DNA of 64,000 nt, from NCBI GenBank assembly GCA_039888615.1, contig JBDQQS010000015.1; one strand, written 5' to 3'. The stretch's first letter is position 1; every line of letters begins with the position of its first letter. Both the position numbers and the translations under genes were made by a program. Below are positions 25,619 to 36,675 of this stretch, in pieces. Source of the stretch: Flavimaribacter sp039888615. GTDB taxonomy: Bacteria > Pseudomonadota > Alphaproteobacteria > Rhizobiales > Rhizobiaceae. Below the pieces are notes generated by a model. It was not told the origin of the DNA, searched no databases, and saw only the letters and a program-made list of their open reading frames with translations.

Positions 25619-26872
25619 TCAGTCCAAAGCAAGCATGGGCAGGTAATCGAAGCCCCTGAACCGCGCCCGTTTCGACCGGGTCGCCGGCCGCTTTCTCCGC
25701 ATATGCGGAAAGGCGGAGAAGATTTTCGACAGCGCAATACGGCCTTCGATACGGGCGACCGTCATTCCGGCGCACAGATGCGGACCGCCGGCAAAAGCGA
25801 AATGGGTGAACCGCCCACGGTCCAGACGAAAGCTGTCGGGATTTTCAAAAACCGCCGGGTCGCGGTTCGCCGCGCCAATGCACAACGTGATCTGTGTTCC
25901 CGCGTCAAACCGTTCGCCGTCGATCTCGAACGCCTCGACCGCGCGCCGGTTTCCAAGCTGATTGGGGCTTTCCAGCCGCAGGATCTCCTCGATGGCGGCC
26001 GGCCACAGCGACGGATCGGCATTCAGCGTCGCGGTTGTTTCGGGCATGTCGCAAAGCATGTTGACGCCGCTTGCAATCAGATTGGTCGTGGTTTCATGGC
26101 CGGCGTTGAGAATGAAAATGCAACTGTGCAGCAACTCCTCGTGCAACAGGCCGTCCTCTGCGTCGACGTCACGTATCAGCCGGCTCAGTATGTCGTCATC
26201 CGAAGGCGCCATTTCGGTGCGGCGGCGCGCAACAAGTTCTTTCAAATAAACGAGAAACTCCGCCACGGCGCGGTTGCCCCGGTCGAACTTCTCCTGCGGA
26301 ATTTCAGGCTCGAGCGCGCCGAGGATAGCAAGCGACCAGCCGCGCAACGGCTCCCTTTCGTTGCGCGGCACGCACAGGAGATCGCTGATGATCTCGATCG
26401 GCAGATGGATGGCGAACTGGTCGACAGCGTCGAACCCGGATCCGGGCTCGATATCGGCAATCAGGCGGTCGACGATCCGTTCCACCTGCGGCTCCAGGGG
26501 TTTGAGGGCGCGCGGCGCAAGCGCCCCGACAATCGCGCGCCGCACTCGCGTGTGCAGAGGTGGATCGCTGAACACCAGGCTCGTCGTGTGGTGCTCGTAC
26601 AGCAGGCTGTCTCCGAATTTCGGCTTGAACTCGATCTTCTTGTCTGACGAAAAGGTCTTCGTATCGCGATAGATCCTGTCCAGGTCCGCATGGCGCGTCA
26701 GCAGGATAGAGCCGTCCGGCATGCGCCGCACCGGCGTATCGCGCCGCATCCGGTGATAGAAGGGAAAGGGATTTGCGTAGAAAGCGTCCGGCAAACGTCG
26801 GAGATCGAAGCCGAGCAGCGTTTCCGGCGGCGCCGTCTCGATGCCGTCATAGGCGTCCAAAACAACAGACAT
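25619..26872 (-). CDS. Cytochrome P450
   Basis: A 417-residue soluble bacterial P450 monooxygenase. The I-helix oxygen-activating motif is AGHETTT, the K-helix ExxR is EEILR, and the heme-thiolate loop FAFAGGPHLCAG carries the axial Cys at about residue 367. Its length is normal. AGGAAAGCC precedes the ATG at 26872. No ferredoxin or ferredoxin reductase gene lies next to it, so electrons must come from elsewhere. The substrate cannot be predicted. It is divergent from the cysG operon. Confidence 0.93.
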   Translation of the reverse strand: MSVVLDAYDGIETAPPETLLGFDLRRLPDAFYANPFPFYHRMRRDTPVRRMPDGSILLTRHADLDRIYRDTKTFSSDKKIEFKPKFGDSLLYEHHTTSLVFSDPPLHTRVRRAIVGALAPRALKPLEPQVERIVDRLIADIEPGSGFDAVDQFAIHLPIEIISDLLCVPRNEREPLRGWSLAILGALEPEIPQEKFDRGNRAVAEFLVYLKELVARRRTEMAPSDDDILSRLIRDVDAEDGLLHEELLHSCIFILNAGHETTTNLIASGVNMLCDMPETTATLNADPSLWPAAIEEILRLESPNQLGNRRAVEAFEIDGERFDAGTQITLCIGAANRDPAVFENPDSFRLDRGRFTHFAFAGGPHLCAGMTVARIEGRIALSKIFSAFPHMRRKRPATRSKRARFRGFDYLPMLALD

Positions 26873-27073
26873 GGCTTTCCTCCCCAAGCCTGTCTGGATG
26901 CCACGAAACCGCAAGATTGACAAGAATGGACCGGCGGCATCGGGCTTTCGGAACCTGCTGGTCGAATGACCCACAAACTGCTTCAGCGAGAGCAAAATAA
27001 TACTCGCGGATCGATCAGGACAGCATTTCATTCCTTCAATCCGGAAGCCGGATTCATCACATTAGGGACAACA

Positions 27074-28543
27074 ATGGCTCAAGGCCGCCCTGACCGGCGC
27101 CCACAGCCTGAAAAGGAACTGGTGATGGCCCGCAAGCTCTCGACATTTCCGGCGTTCTTCAACGTAGCCGGACAGAAGGTTGCAATTTTCGGCAATGGCG
27201 ACGAAGCCTTTGCGAAAACGCGGCTTCTCGCCAACACCGCCGCCGATATCGTCGTTTATGGCGACGCCCTCGAAGCGTCTTTCGAAAAATGGATCGGTCA
27301 GAGAAACATCAGGCGCGTCGCCGCTGCTTACTCCATCGATTTCCTGCAGGATTCGACGCTCGTCTTCGCCGCCACCGGAGACGCTGCACTGGACGCGCGC
27401 ATCGTCACGGACGCCCGCCGCCTCAAGATTCCCGCCAATGCTGTCGATCAGCCTGAGTATTGCGATTTCCTGACGCCCGCTCTCGTCAACAGGGCTCCGG
27501 TGTCCGTCGCCATCGGAACGGAAGGCGCAGGCCCGGTGCTTGCCCAGATCATCCGCGCGCGTATCGACCGCATGCTGGCGCCCTCGCTCGGGCAACTCGC
27601 CACACTTGCCGAATCCTATCGCGGCATCGTCGAACAGACCTTGCCGCGCGGCGCCGTCCGCCGCGATTTCTGGCGACGGTTTTTCTCCGGACCGGTAAGC
27701 GAACAGGTCGACAATAGCGACCTGCCGGCGGCGCGCCAGGCCGCCAACACGCTGCTGTCGAACACCGGTCGCAATTCGGGCCATGTCTGGCTGGTCGGCG
27801 CCGGGCCGGGCGCCGAGGACCTGCTCACGCTGCGCGCCCAGCGGGTTCTGATGGAAGCCGACGCCATCCTTTACGATGCGCTCGTTCCGGAAGAAATCGT
27901 CGACATGGGCCGCCGCGACGCCGAGCGGATCTCCGTCGGCAAGCGCAAGGGCTGTCACTCAAAGACACAGAACGAGATCAATGACCTGATCGTCGATATG
28001 GCGCGGAGCGGGAAGCGCATCGTTCGTCTGAAATCCGGCGATCCGCTGATCTACGGCCGTGCGGCGGAAGAAATGGCCGCTTTGCGAGACGCAGGCATTG
28101 GCTACGAGATTGTGCCGGGCATCACGTCCGCCTTCGCGGCCGCCGCCGATTTCGAGCTGCCTCTGACCCTGCGCGGCGTCGCCTCTTCTCTGGTCTTCAC
28201 CACGGGCCACGACCTTAACAGCGAGGTGCTGCCCGACTGGGCGCGGCTCGCCGTCTCGGGCGCGACCGTCGCCGTCTATATGGGTCGCACGGTCGCGGCC
28301 TCCGTCGCCGAGAGGCTGGCGGCCGCCGGTCTTTCCAGCGATACGGCCGTCGCGATTGTCGAGAACGCCAGTCAGGACAACAGGCGCCTGATGCATGCGA
28401 CGCTGAAGGAGCTGCCGCTGATCGAGACGCTCGACGACCTGACAGGCCCCGTCATGGTGATCATCGGCGACGCGGTCGCCGGCGCCAATTTTGAAAAATC
28501 GACCCCACTGGTCGCGCTGGTTCCGGAAACGGCGGCGGCCTGA
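27074..28543 (+). CDS. cysG: Siroheme synthase (CysG)
   Basis: A 489-residue fused enzyme that turns uroporphyrinogen III into siroheme, the cofactor of sulfite reductase. The N-terminal dehydrogenase/ferrochelatase domain starts with FPAFFNVAGQKVAIFGNGDEA. The C-terminal methyltransferase domain has WLVGAGPGAEDLLTLRA, RISVGKRKGCHS, VRLKSGDP and VPGITSAFA, all standard. The ATG at 27074 follows TAGGGA; an ATG at 27125 would give a slightly shorter N-terminus. It leads the operon with DUF2849, cysI and DUF934, which fits its role in supplying siroheme to CysI. Confidence 0.93.
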   Translation: MAQGRPDRRPQPEKELVMARKLSTFPAFFNVAGQKVAIFGNGDEAFAKTRLLANTAADIVVYGDALEASFEKWIGQRNIRRVAAAYSIDFLQDSTLVFAATGDAALDARIVTDARRLKIPANAVDQPEYCDFLTPALVNRAPVSVAIGTEGAGPVLAQIIRARIDRMLAPSLGQLATLAESYRGIVEQTLPRGAVRRDFWRRFFSGPVSEQVDNSDLPAARQAANTLLSNTGRNSGHVWLVGAGPGAEDLLTLRAQRVLMEADAILYDALVPEEIVDMGRRDAERISVGKRKGCHSKTQNEINDLIVDMARSGKRIVRLKSGDPLIYGRAAEEMAALRDAGIGYEIVPGITSAFAAAADFELPLTLRGVASSLVFTTGHDLNSEVLPDWARLAVSGATVAVYMGRTVAASVAERLAAAGLSSDTAVAIVENASQDNRRLMHATLKELPLIETLDDLTGPVMVIIGDAVAGANFEKSTPLVALVPETAAA

Positions 28544-28568
28544 GGCAGATGAAAGCAGGAGTATCGAC

Positions 28569-28880
28569 ATGATGAAAGTACTCACAGCAAACCGCCTTGG
28601 CGACGGAATCGCCGTTTGGCTTGACGCTAATGGACGTTGGCTGGAACAGATAGACCATGCCCTGATCGCCCGTCATGACGACGCAGTCGCCGCGCTGGAA
28701 ATCGCGGGAAAGTCCGCCTTCAACAAGAACATCGTCGTCGATGTCGCGCTGATCGATGTCGAGGAGATTGACGGGGAAATCTATCCCGTAAGGCTCCGCG
28801 AACGCATCCGCGCGGCCGGTCCGACGGTTCGCGCGGATCTTGGAAAGCAGGCCGAGTTCCGCCCGGCTTCCGCCGCGTAA
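28569..28880 (+). CDS. DUF2849-family protein
   Basis: A 103-residue protein of the DUF2849 family, recognised from KVLTANRLGDGIAVWLD at the start and the VVDVALIDVE segment in the middle. It has no signal peptide or membrane helix. In alphaproteobacteria this family is found almost only between cysG and cysI, so it is probably tied to sulfite reduction or siroheme delivery. No activity is established. It starts 25 bases after cysG, and cysI follows 39 bases later. Confidence 0.82.
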   Translation: MMKVLTANRLGDGIAVWLDANGRWLEQIDHALIARHDDAVAALEIAGKSAFNKNIVVDVALIDVEEIDGEIYPVRLRERIRAAGPTVRADLGKQAEFRPASAA

Positions 28881-28919
28881 AATCCATTCGTCACGGACGC
28901 GCCGTCCGGGGAGTTTTTC

Positions 28920-30589
<1,670 letters not shown>

Positions 30590-30590
<1 letters not shown>

Positions 30591-31129
30591 TGACCGAGAC
30601 GCTTTTTCCGGCTGAGACCAGACTGTGGACACAAGACGGTTTCGTCGAAGACGATCCATGGACAATCGTCACCGATGAAGAGACTACTGTCGACGGCAAT
30701 GCGAAGCAGGTCCTGCCGCTGGCGACATATCTGGAGCTGGACGATGCGAGCCGGACCCGCGCCGTTGGCGTTCTGCTTGGCCCGGCCGACGACGTGATGG
30801 ATCTTGAGCCGTTTCTCGACCGGCTCGATCTGATCGCCGTCACCTTTCCCGCATTCAATGACGGCAGGGCGTTCTCCCAAGCCTCCCTGCTGCGGTCACG
30901 CCTTGGTTTTCAGGGCGATGTCCGCGCCACCGGCGATGTGCTGATCGACCAGGTTCCACTCATGCTGCGTTGCGGTGTAGCGAGCTTTGCAGTGACGAAC
31001 CCGACCGCGCTGAAACGCCTTGCCGAGGGGCGGCTGCCGGGTATCGACGCCTACTATCAGCCCGCCGCCGCCCCCGCGAAGTCCGCCGGAAAATACAGCT
31101 GGCGCCGAGCGCCGGGCGCTGCGGCCTGA
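30590..31129 (+). CDS. DUF934-family protein of the sulfite reduction operon
   Basis: A 179-residue protein of the DUF934 family, seen in alpha- and betaproteobacteria directly after cysI. Recognisable parts are LPLATYLELD, GVLLGPADDVMDLEPFLDRLDLIAVTFPAFNDGRAFSQASLLR and the later GDVRATGDVLIDQVPLMLRCG. Its function is not established; the tight link to CysI suggests a structural or electron-transfer helper. It has no Cys-rich cluster motif. The ATG overlaps the cysI stop by one base. Confidence 0.85.
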
Positions 31130-31137
31130 TGTTTAAG

Positions 31138-31163
31138 GCCAACCGAACCCGTGTTCGGCTGGC
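31138..31163. terminator. Hairpin between convergent DUF934 and FMN reductase genes
   Basis: GCCAACCGAAC and GTTCGGCTGGC form an 11-bp stem with one mismatch and a 4-base loop, between two genes that converge. There is no clear T-run, so it may be a weak bidirectional terminator or an mRNA end-protecting hairpin. Confidence 0.45.
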
Positions 31164-31196
31164 GACAGCAAGACCCGTCGCTCAAAATTCCCGTTT

Positions 31197-31739
31197 TCAC
31201 ATCTCGCCCTGCGACGATTCCACGTAGGCGGCGAAACGTTTTACGTAATCGCGCAGCGCCGTTGCTCCTTCCGCAGAGGATAATTCGGACCTTATTTCGC
31301 CAGGCGATTTCGACATCAGCGGTCGGCTCAGGAAGATATCCGGATTGAACCGGGACGAGACGGTAGCCAAAACCGTGCGCAGCGAGGCGAGCATGTCGCC
31401 GCCGCGGTGCGAGGCGTGGGCAAGCACGATCGGCTTGCCGATCACCGCTTCGTCCGAGACGAGCCAGTCGATGGCGTTCTTCAGGCCGCCGGGAATGGCC
31501 CGCACATATTCCGGGCTGGAGACGATCAGCCCGTCGGCGCTGTCCACCGCTTCGACAAAACGCCGGACCGAATCCGGCGGTTGCGGCGTCTCAAGGTCCG
31601 GTGAAAAGATCGGTAGGTCGCCGATCTCGCGAAACAGGCTGATCTCGATGTTTTCTGGCGCGGCGCGGGAAATCGCTTCCAGCAACGCCGTATTGGTGGA
31701 GTCACTGCGAAGACTGCCGGAAATCGCCAGAAATTTCAT
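31197..31739 (-). CDS. NADPH-dependent FMN reductase family protein
   Basis: A 180-residue flavodoxin-fold reductase. The FMN phosphate loop is GSLRSDSTN (residues 8-16) and the flavin-ring loop is SSPEYVRAIPGGLKNAIDW near residue 75. The group includes SsuE/MsuE-like flavin reductases and YieF/ChrR quinone or chromate reductases. It lies 59 bases after cysN on the same strand, at the end of the cysH-cysD-cysN run, so it could supply reduced flavin to sulfur metabolism; this is inference. The ATG at 31739 has GAGGA upstream. Confidence 0.85.
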   Translation of the reverse strand: MKFLAISGSLRSDSTNTALLEAISRAAPENIEISLFREIGDLPIFSPDLETPQPPDSVRRFVEAVDSADGLIVSSPEYVRAIPGGLKNAIDWLVSDEAVIGKPIVLAHASHRGGDMLASLRTVLATVSSRFNPDIFLSRPLMSKSPGEIRSELSSAEGATALRDYVKRFAAYVESSQGEM

Positions 31740-31798
31740 GAACCGCATCCTCACTGCCCGCCTTGCGCTGCAGGCGCAAGACGGCCAGTAGGAATGAT

Positions 31799-33271
31799 TC
31801 AGTCGAGCGTGTCCAGAACCGCCCGCGCTTCCTGCCCGCTGACGCGGCGAATTTCGATGTGGTCGCGAAGGGTCGCAAAGGCTTCGCTGGCGAGCAACTC
31901 GTCGGCGGTATCCGCCGGCAGGCTGATCAGCACACGGTCCTTGCCGCCAGAACCGATCCCGTCGATCCTGCCGCTCTTTGCCGTGATCATGCCGCCGGCG
32001 ACCGTATTGTTGGTGTCCGGATCGATCAGGACAAAGGCGCCGGTCTCGCGATTGGCCTCGTAAGGATCGAATATCGCCGTCTCGTCGAAAGCCAGATGCA
32101 CCTTCCCGATCGCGTTGAGCGGAAGGTTGTGGGTCTGGCTCCACTGCCCCGATTTGAGATCGAGAACGGATTGCGGTTCGACGCGCACGCGCTGACGGCG
32201 GCTGGAGGACTTGAGCCAATAGCGCTTGCCCGGCGCAATCGCGTCTTCAGACAACGCGACGAGCTTTGCATCGAAGGCAAGACCCGAAACCGGCGCCGCG
32301 TCGACCGAGGCGATCATGTCGCCGCGCGCCACGTCCACCGGCCGGTCAAGCACCAGCGTGATGGCGTCGCCGGCGACCGCCGCATTGCGCACCAGATCGA
32401 ATGTCACGATCTGCCGGACATTGGCGACCGTGCCGGAAGGCAGGATGACGACGCTGTCACCGGGCTTCACCGATCCGCCGGCGACCGTGCCCTGATAGCC
32501 CCGGAAGCTCTCGTTCGGACGGCTCACGCGCTGCACCGGAAGACGGAAGCCGACAGCCTGAGCCGTTCTCTGCGTGGCGAGCTCCAGCGCCTCGATGAGC
32601 GGCGGACCCGAATACCAGGGCATCGATTGATGGCCGGAGTGAACGACGTTCTCTCCAAGCAAGGCCGATACGGGAATGGGCGTTACGTTGGTGACGCCGA
32701 GCGACAGCGCCAATTGCCGGAACTCCGCCGCGATATGCTCGAAAATCGATCTGTCGTAATCGACAAGGTCGATCTTGTTGACGGCGAGCACGAACTGGCG
32801 GATGCCCATCAGCGACGCAATCGTCGCGTGGCGACGGGTCTGTTCCAGAAGGCCGGCGCGCGCATCGACGAGCAGCACTGCGAGATCGGCGGTCGAAGCG
32901 CCGGTTGCCATGTTGCGCGTATACTGTTCGTGGCCGGGCGTGTCGGCGACGATGAAGGAACGCTTGTCGGTCGAGAAATAGCGGTAGGCGACGTCGATCG
33001 TGATGCCCTGCTCGCGTTCGGCCTGCAAACCATCCAGAAGCAGCGCGAAATCCGGCAGACCCAGTTCGTTCTGCTGGATGCTCTTTTGCCCTTTCAGCGC
33101 CGCCGCCTGGTCTTCCTTGACCGCCTTGGTGTCCCAGAGCAGGCGCCCGATCAGGGTCGACTTTCCGTCGTCGACGCTGCCGCAGGTGATCAGCCGCAGC
33201 GGCCGCGCATTGCGGATCGCAGCGTCCGTCTGGACCTGGCTGCGGACAGCTGTTTCAACATTGGCTGACAT
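31799..33271 (-). CDS. cysN: Sulfate adenylyltransferase large (GTPase) subunit (CysN)
   Basis: A 490-residue GTPase that drives APS formation by CysD. The G motifs are GSVDDGKST (G1), ADTPGHEQY (G3) and NKIDLVD (G4), followed by EF-Tu-like beta domains. It ends without the APS kinase (CysC) domain that many rhizobial CysN proteins carry, which fits direct reduction of APS by the CysH here. Its ATG overlaps the cysD stop by one base (TGATG). Confidence 0.95.
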   Translation of the reverse strand: MSANVETAVRSQVQTDAAIRNARPLRLITCGSVDDGKSTLIGRLLWDTKAVKEDQAAALKGQKSIQQNELGLPDFALLLDGLQAEREQGITIDVAYRYFSTDKRSFIVADTPGHEQYTRNMATGASTADLAVLLVDARAGLLEQTRRHATIASLMGIRQFVLAVNKIDLVDYDRSIFEHIAAEFRQLALSLGVTNVTPIPVSALLGENVVHSGHQSMPWYSGPPLIEALELATQRTAQAVGFRLPVQRVSRPNESFRGYQGTVAGGSVKPGDSVVILPSGTVANVRQIVTFDLVRNAAVAGDAITLVLDRPVDVARGDMIASVDAAPVSGLAFDAKLVALSEDAIAPGKRYWLKSSSRRQRVRVEPQSVLDLKSGQWSQTHNLPLNAIGKVHLAFDETAIFDPYEANRETGAFVLIDPDTNNTVAGGMITAKSGRIDGIGSGGKDRVLISLPADTADELLASEAFATLRDHIEIRRVSGQEARAVLDTLD

Positions 33272-34188
33272 CAAAAATACCCTTCGCGTTTCTTTTTTTC
33301 CATGGAGCCCGCCTCGTCGCGGTCGATCGCCCGGCCCTGCCGTTCGGAGACAGTCGCCGTCTCCAGCTCCTCGATAATCTCGTCAAGCGTAGTCGCGCTG
33401 GAGCGGATTGCGCCCGTCAGCGGGAAGCAACCGAGCGTCCTGAAGCGGATTGTCTCCATTCGCCTGACCTCGCCCTGCAGCAATTCCAGACGCTTGTCTT
33501 CCGCCAGGATCAGCATGCCGTCGCGTTCGACGACCGGCCGTTCGGCGGCAAAATAGAGCGGCACGATGGGGATGTTCTCGGCCTGGATGTAGCGCCAGAT
33601 ATCCACCTCGGTCCAGTTGGAGAGCGGAAAGGCGCGCACGCTTTCGCCCTTGCGGATCATGCCGTTATAGATCGACCACAGTTCCGGCCGCTGGTTTCGC
33701 GGATCCCAGCGGTGATCCGGCGTGCGGAAGGAATAGATACGCTCCTTGGCGCGCGAGGCTTCCTCGTCGCGGCGCGCGCCGCCGAATGCCGCGTCATAAT
33801 GGCCGGCGTCCAGTGCCTGGCGCAGCGCCTCGGTCTTCATGATATTGGTGTAGACGGACGAACCGTGCGTAAACGGCGTGACGTTTTCCAGGCTGCCGCG
33901 CGGGTTGGTGTGTGCCACCAGGTCCAGATCGAATTCGGCGACCATGCGGTCGCGAAAGGCGATCATTTCGGCGAACTTCCAGCCCGTGTCGACATGCAGC
34001 AGCGGAAACGGGATCGGGCCCGGATAGAAGGCCTTGCGTGCAAGGTGCAGCAGCACGGAAGAATCCTTGCCCACCGAATAGAGCATGACCGGCCGCTCGA
34101 ACTCGCCGGCGACCTCCCTGAATATGTGGATGGCTTCGCTTTCCAGCGCCTTGAGGTTTGGATCAAGGGGCGGTTTGTTCTCAGTCAT
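33271..34188 (-). CDS. cysD: Sulfate adenylyltransferase small subunit (CysD)
   Basis: A 305-residue ATP-sulfurylase catalytic subunit that makes APS from sulfate and ATP. The PP-loop is [14 protein letters not shown] near residues 38-51. Other marks are [27 protein letters not shown] and the C-terminal [14 protein letters not shown]. It lies 12 bases after cysH and overlaps cysN by one base, so the three genes form one operon. Confidence 0.96.
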   Translation of the reverse strand: MTENKPPLDPNLKALESEAIHIFREVAGEFERPVMLYSVGKDSSVLLHLARKAFYPGPIPFPLLHVDTGWKFAEMIAFRDRMVAEFDLDLVAHTNPRGSLENVTPFTHGSSVYTNIMKTEALRQALDAGHYDAAFGGARRDEEASRAKERIYSFRTPDHRWDPRNQRPELWSIYNGMIRKGESVRAFPLSNWTEVDIWRYIQAENIPIVPLYFAAERPVVERDGMLILAEDKRLELLQGEVRRMETIRFRTLGCFPLTGAIRSSATTLDEIIEELETATVSERQGRAIDRDEAGSMEKKKREGYF

Positions 34189-34200
34189 TCTGATGTTCCA

Positions 34201-34941
34201 TTATTGAATTGCGGAAGCCGCCGGCTGGCTGCCATCGACATGAAGGCCGCATTCGCGTTTCTCGTCGTTTTCCCACCACCAGCGTCCGGCGCGCTCGTCC
34301 TCGCCGGGTTTGATGGCGCGCGTGCAGGGTTCGCAGCCGATCGAGGGATAGCCGCGCTCGTGTAGCGGATTGGTCGGCACGCGGTTGCCGGCGACGAAGC
34401 TGCGAACATCCTCGATGCTCCAGTCCGCCAGCGGATTGGCCTTTTCCAGTTTCCGGTTCTCGTCATATTCGATGAACGGAACCTCGGCGCGCGCGTTCGA
34501 CTGCTGACGGCGCAGGCCGGTGATCCATAGATCCGCCCCCTCAAGCGCGCGCCCCAGCGGCTCGAGCTTGCGCACGCCGCAGCAGGCGTGGCGGGCGTCG
34601 ACGCTCTCGTAGAACCCGTTAACGCCATACTGTTCGATATAGGCTGCAAGCTTTCCCGGATCGGGCGCAAACCGCTCGATCTCGATACCGTAACGGCGTT
34701 CCGTTTCCTCAATGAGCGCAAGCGTCTCGGGAAACAGGCGGCCTGTCTGAAGCGTGACGATGCGCACCTGCGGCGCGGCGTCGGCCAGCGCGGCCGTCAA
34801 CACCTGGTCCTCGATGCCGAGACTCGTGGTGAAGACGGGATTGACCTTGTCCATGGTCATGACGCGGATCCGCTCGATCAGCGTCAGTTCTCCCAGATCG
34901 TCGGTCGGTGATTTCAGTAGAATGTTCGTTCCGGATTGCAT
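34201..34941 (-). CDS. cysH: Adenylylsulfate (APS) reductase (CysH)
   Basis: A 246-residue thioredoxin-dependent reductase that makes sulfite. It has both Cys pairs of the [4Fe-4S] APS-reductase type, CCGVRKLEPL and CEPCTR, and the catalytic Cys in KRECGLH near the C-terminus. Enterobacterial PAPS reductases lack the paired Cys, so APS is the likely substrate. The ATG at 34941 is chosen; a longer frame upstream is not family-like. It is first in the minus-strand operon with cysD and cysN. Confidence 0.94.
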   Translation of the reverse strand: MQSGTNILLKSPTDDLGELTLIERIRVMTMDKVNPVFTTSLGIEDQVLTAALADAAPQVRIVTLQTGRLFPETLALIEETERRYGIEIERFAPDPGKLAAYIEQYGVNGFYESVDARHACCGVRKLEPLGRALEGADLWITGLRRQQSNARAEVPFIEYDENRKLEKANPLADWSIEDVRSFVAGNRVPTNPLHERGYPSIGCEPCTRAIKPGEDERAGRWWWENDEKRECGLHVDGSQPAASAIQ

Positions 34942-35285
34942 CGGCTTTGAACTCCGGTTGCTGCTGGCTCCAAGACTGGACCACTTCTGGCTCCAGTTGA
35001 AACAACCGGGTTCTATATGTGCGCTGCTTGCGACAAAGAATTGTCGCCCGCGGGCGAAAAGGCGGAAAATGCGTTTTTTGTCGCCGCCGTCGCGGCTGAT
35101 CTTTCCCTGTTCGCCGCCCATCGCGAAGGGTTTGAACCTGCCAACCGCACGATGCTCGCCAGAGTAGCATCTCAGCAATACTGTCATACAAAACAATAAA
35201 TCTTTTACTCATCAATAATGCCTAATATGTAACAGATACAGCGCCTTAATAATAAATATTTGTACACAAATATTGCAGGCGGTAG
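34942..35285. other. Intergenic region upstream of cysH
   Basis: No gene is supported here. The left part should hold the cysH promoter. The right part (about 35200-35280) is very A/T-rich compared with its surroundings and carries the strong palindrome described separately. Confidence 0.45.
35255..35274. repeat. 20-bp palindrome AATATTTGT-AC-ACAAATATT
   Basis: Nine-base arms mirror each other exactly around a 2-bp centre, in an A/T-rich island. It could be an operator or a remnant linked to the broken gene that follows. No T-run follows, so it is not a standard terminator. Confidence 0.5.
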
Positions 35286-35498
35286 TTGAGCAGATTGATT
35301 TCAAATAACGATAACTCAATAACGCCGCTCGCGCTGGGCTTCGACAATTCCGGCTACCAGCTTGGCGCCGGCCTCGAGTTCGGAGGCCCTGCGACGACGC
35401 TGTCCAGCTGGATCAACGGCAGCTACCGCGCGCCCTTCGACAGCGACAACGGCGTCGCCACCTGGGACGCAACCGCGGGAGTGAAAGTCGCTTTCTGA
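35286..35498 (+). pseudogene. C-terminal fragment of an outer-membrane beta-barrel (autotransporter-like) protein
   Basis: The 70 codons encode alternating hydrophobic and polar strands (YQLGAGLEFGGP, LSSWINGSYRAPF, ATAGVKVAF) ending in Phe, the pattern of the last strands of an autotransporter-type barrel. The frame is preceded directly by an in-frame TAG and has no signal peptide, so a stand-alone protein would not reach the outer membrane. I read it as the tail of a lost gene. A new small gene is possible but less likely. Confidence 0.45.
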
Positions 35499-35506
35499 GG
35501 ATTGCC

Positions 35507-35527
35507 GCCCGCAACCGGAGAGCGGGC
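35507..35527 (+). terminator. Stem-loop after the barrel fragment
   Basis: GCCCGC (35507-35512) and GCGGGC (35522-35527) form a 6-bp GC stem with a 9-base loop, 9 bases after the fragment's stop. There is no T-run. It may be the old terminator of the lost gene. Confidence 0.3.
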
Positions 35528-35627
35528 GTCCTGTCAAATCTTGCAATGGGACGATGCATCCCCTTCCCATCGGGCGATCGGGTCTGTATGGAAACGCAGG
35601 CTCAACAGGCTCGGAGGCGGACTGCAT

Positions 35628-36128
35628 ATGCCGGAGAAAATCTCACTCGTCGATCTTCCAGATCTGGTCGGGAAGGAAGTGGGCGTGTCGGACTGGATAA
35701 CTGTCGACCAAAACATGATCGACCTCTTCGCGGACGCCACGCACGACCACCAGTTCATTCATGTCGATCCGGAACGCGCGAAGGCCGAAACGCCTTTCGG
35801 CGGCACGATCGCCCATGGTTTTCTGTCGCTCTCGCTGCTGTCGACGATGAACTACACCGGAACGCCTGAAATTCGCGAACGGAAGATGGGCATCAATTAC
35901 GGCTTCAACCGGATCCGTTTCATGGCGCCGGTGAAATCCGGCGCGCGGGTGCGCGGCCGCTTCACGCTGAAGGAGGCGCGCTACCGGGCCGCCGACATGA
36001 TCATGCTGAGCTACGGCGTGGTCGTGGAGATCGAGGGCGAACCGAAACCGGCGCTGACCGCCGACTGGCTGACCGTCGGCCAGTTCGATCCCAAGGATCA
36101 TCCAAACAGGGTCGAAGCCGCTAAATGA
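35628..36128 (+). CDS. MaoC-like (R)-specific enoyl-CoA hydratase
   Basis: A 166-residue hot-dog fold enzyme. The hydratase motif Asp-x4-His is in FADATHDHQFIHVDPERA near residue 36, and the following GGTIAHGFLSLSLL loop is typical of MaoC/PhaJ proteins. It would add water to trans-2-enoyl-CoA. GGAGGCGG lies about 10 bases ahead of the ATG at 35628. Its end overlaps the convergent soxG end by 8 bases. It does not obviously belong to the sarcosine or sulfur pathways. Confidence 0.87.
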   Translation: MPEKISLVDLPDLVGKEVGVSDWITVDQNMIDLFADATHDHQFIHVDPERAKAETPFGGTIAHGFLSLSLLSTMNYTGTPEIRERKMGINYGFNRIRFMAPVKSGARVRGRFTLKEARYRAADMIMLSYGVVVEIEGEPKPALTADWLTVGQFDPKDHPNRVEAAK

Positions 36129-36675
36129 CAGGGTCGCGGATGGCCTCTGCGAGAAATCCGAACACATAGTCGGAGAAGGAGCCCCAGTGCTCCACGCGGA
36201 AAGTTTCCGCTTCTTCCCGCAGGAGAACTACCTCGACTTTGCCCAGCATTGTGCGCGAACAGGCGCCGAGCGGAAAGGCTTCCAGCGACAGGTTCTGCGG
36301 ACAGCCGGCCTTGAGCGCGGCCTCCGCTCCCTTGCCCGATACGATCAGCGCGACATTGCGGTGGGAAATATCGACGGCCGCGTGAAGCTGCCTGACCTTC
36401 GCGCAGGGCGCCATCAGGTCGGCGCCCGTCTCATCGATCACCAGCCACTCGTCCGGGCCGAGCCACAGCGCCGTCCGTTTGCCGTTTCTCGACCGCGCGG
36501 ATGTCTTCGGCGCGTCCGGCAGTTTCACGCCGAGCGCCCGCGACAGCGGTGCGACGGCTTCGGCGCGCGCCCGGAGCGAAAGGCGGCTCGCGAAGGCGGC
36601 GGGCGTTATCGTGACGACGCCCGTTCCGGCGACGTTGCCCTCATGGGGCAGGATCATTGCGGCGGACTCAACCAT
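36121..36675 (-). CDS. soxG: Sarcosine oxidase gamma subunit (SoxG)
   Basis: A 184-residue subunit of heterotetrameric sarcosine oxidase. It matches the GcvT-like SoxG fold: LWLGPDEWLVI near residue 70, VDISHRNVALIVSGKGAEAAL in the middle and FRVEHWGSFSDYVFGFLAEA at the end. The gamma subunit is structural, with no cofactor of its own. Its start overlaps the soxA stop by 8 bases, so translation is coupled. Confidence 0.9.
   Translation of the reverse strand: MVESAAMILPHEGNVAGTGVVTITPAAFASRLSLRARAEAVAPLSRALGVKLPDAPKTSARSRNGKRTALWLGPDEWLVIDETGADLMAPCAKVRQLHAAVDISHRNVALIVSGKGAEAALKAGCPQNLSLEAFPLGACSRTMLGKVEVVLLREEAETFRVEHWGSFSDYVFGFLAEAIRDPVI

Noticed and set aside
31763..33268. Long open frame on the plus strand opposite cysN
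   Set aside because: No domain, and it coincides almost exactly with cysN, whose GTPase motifs are clear.
31799..33271. CysN-CysC (NodQ-like) fusion
   Set aside because: The protein ends after the EF-Tu-like domains at 490 residues; no APS kinase P-loop is present.
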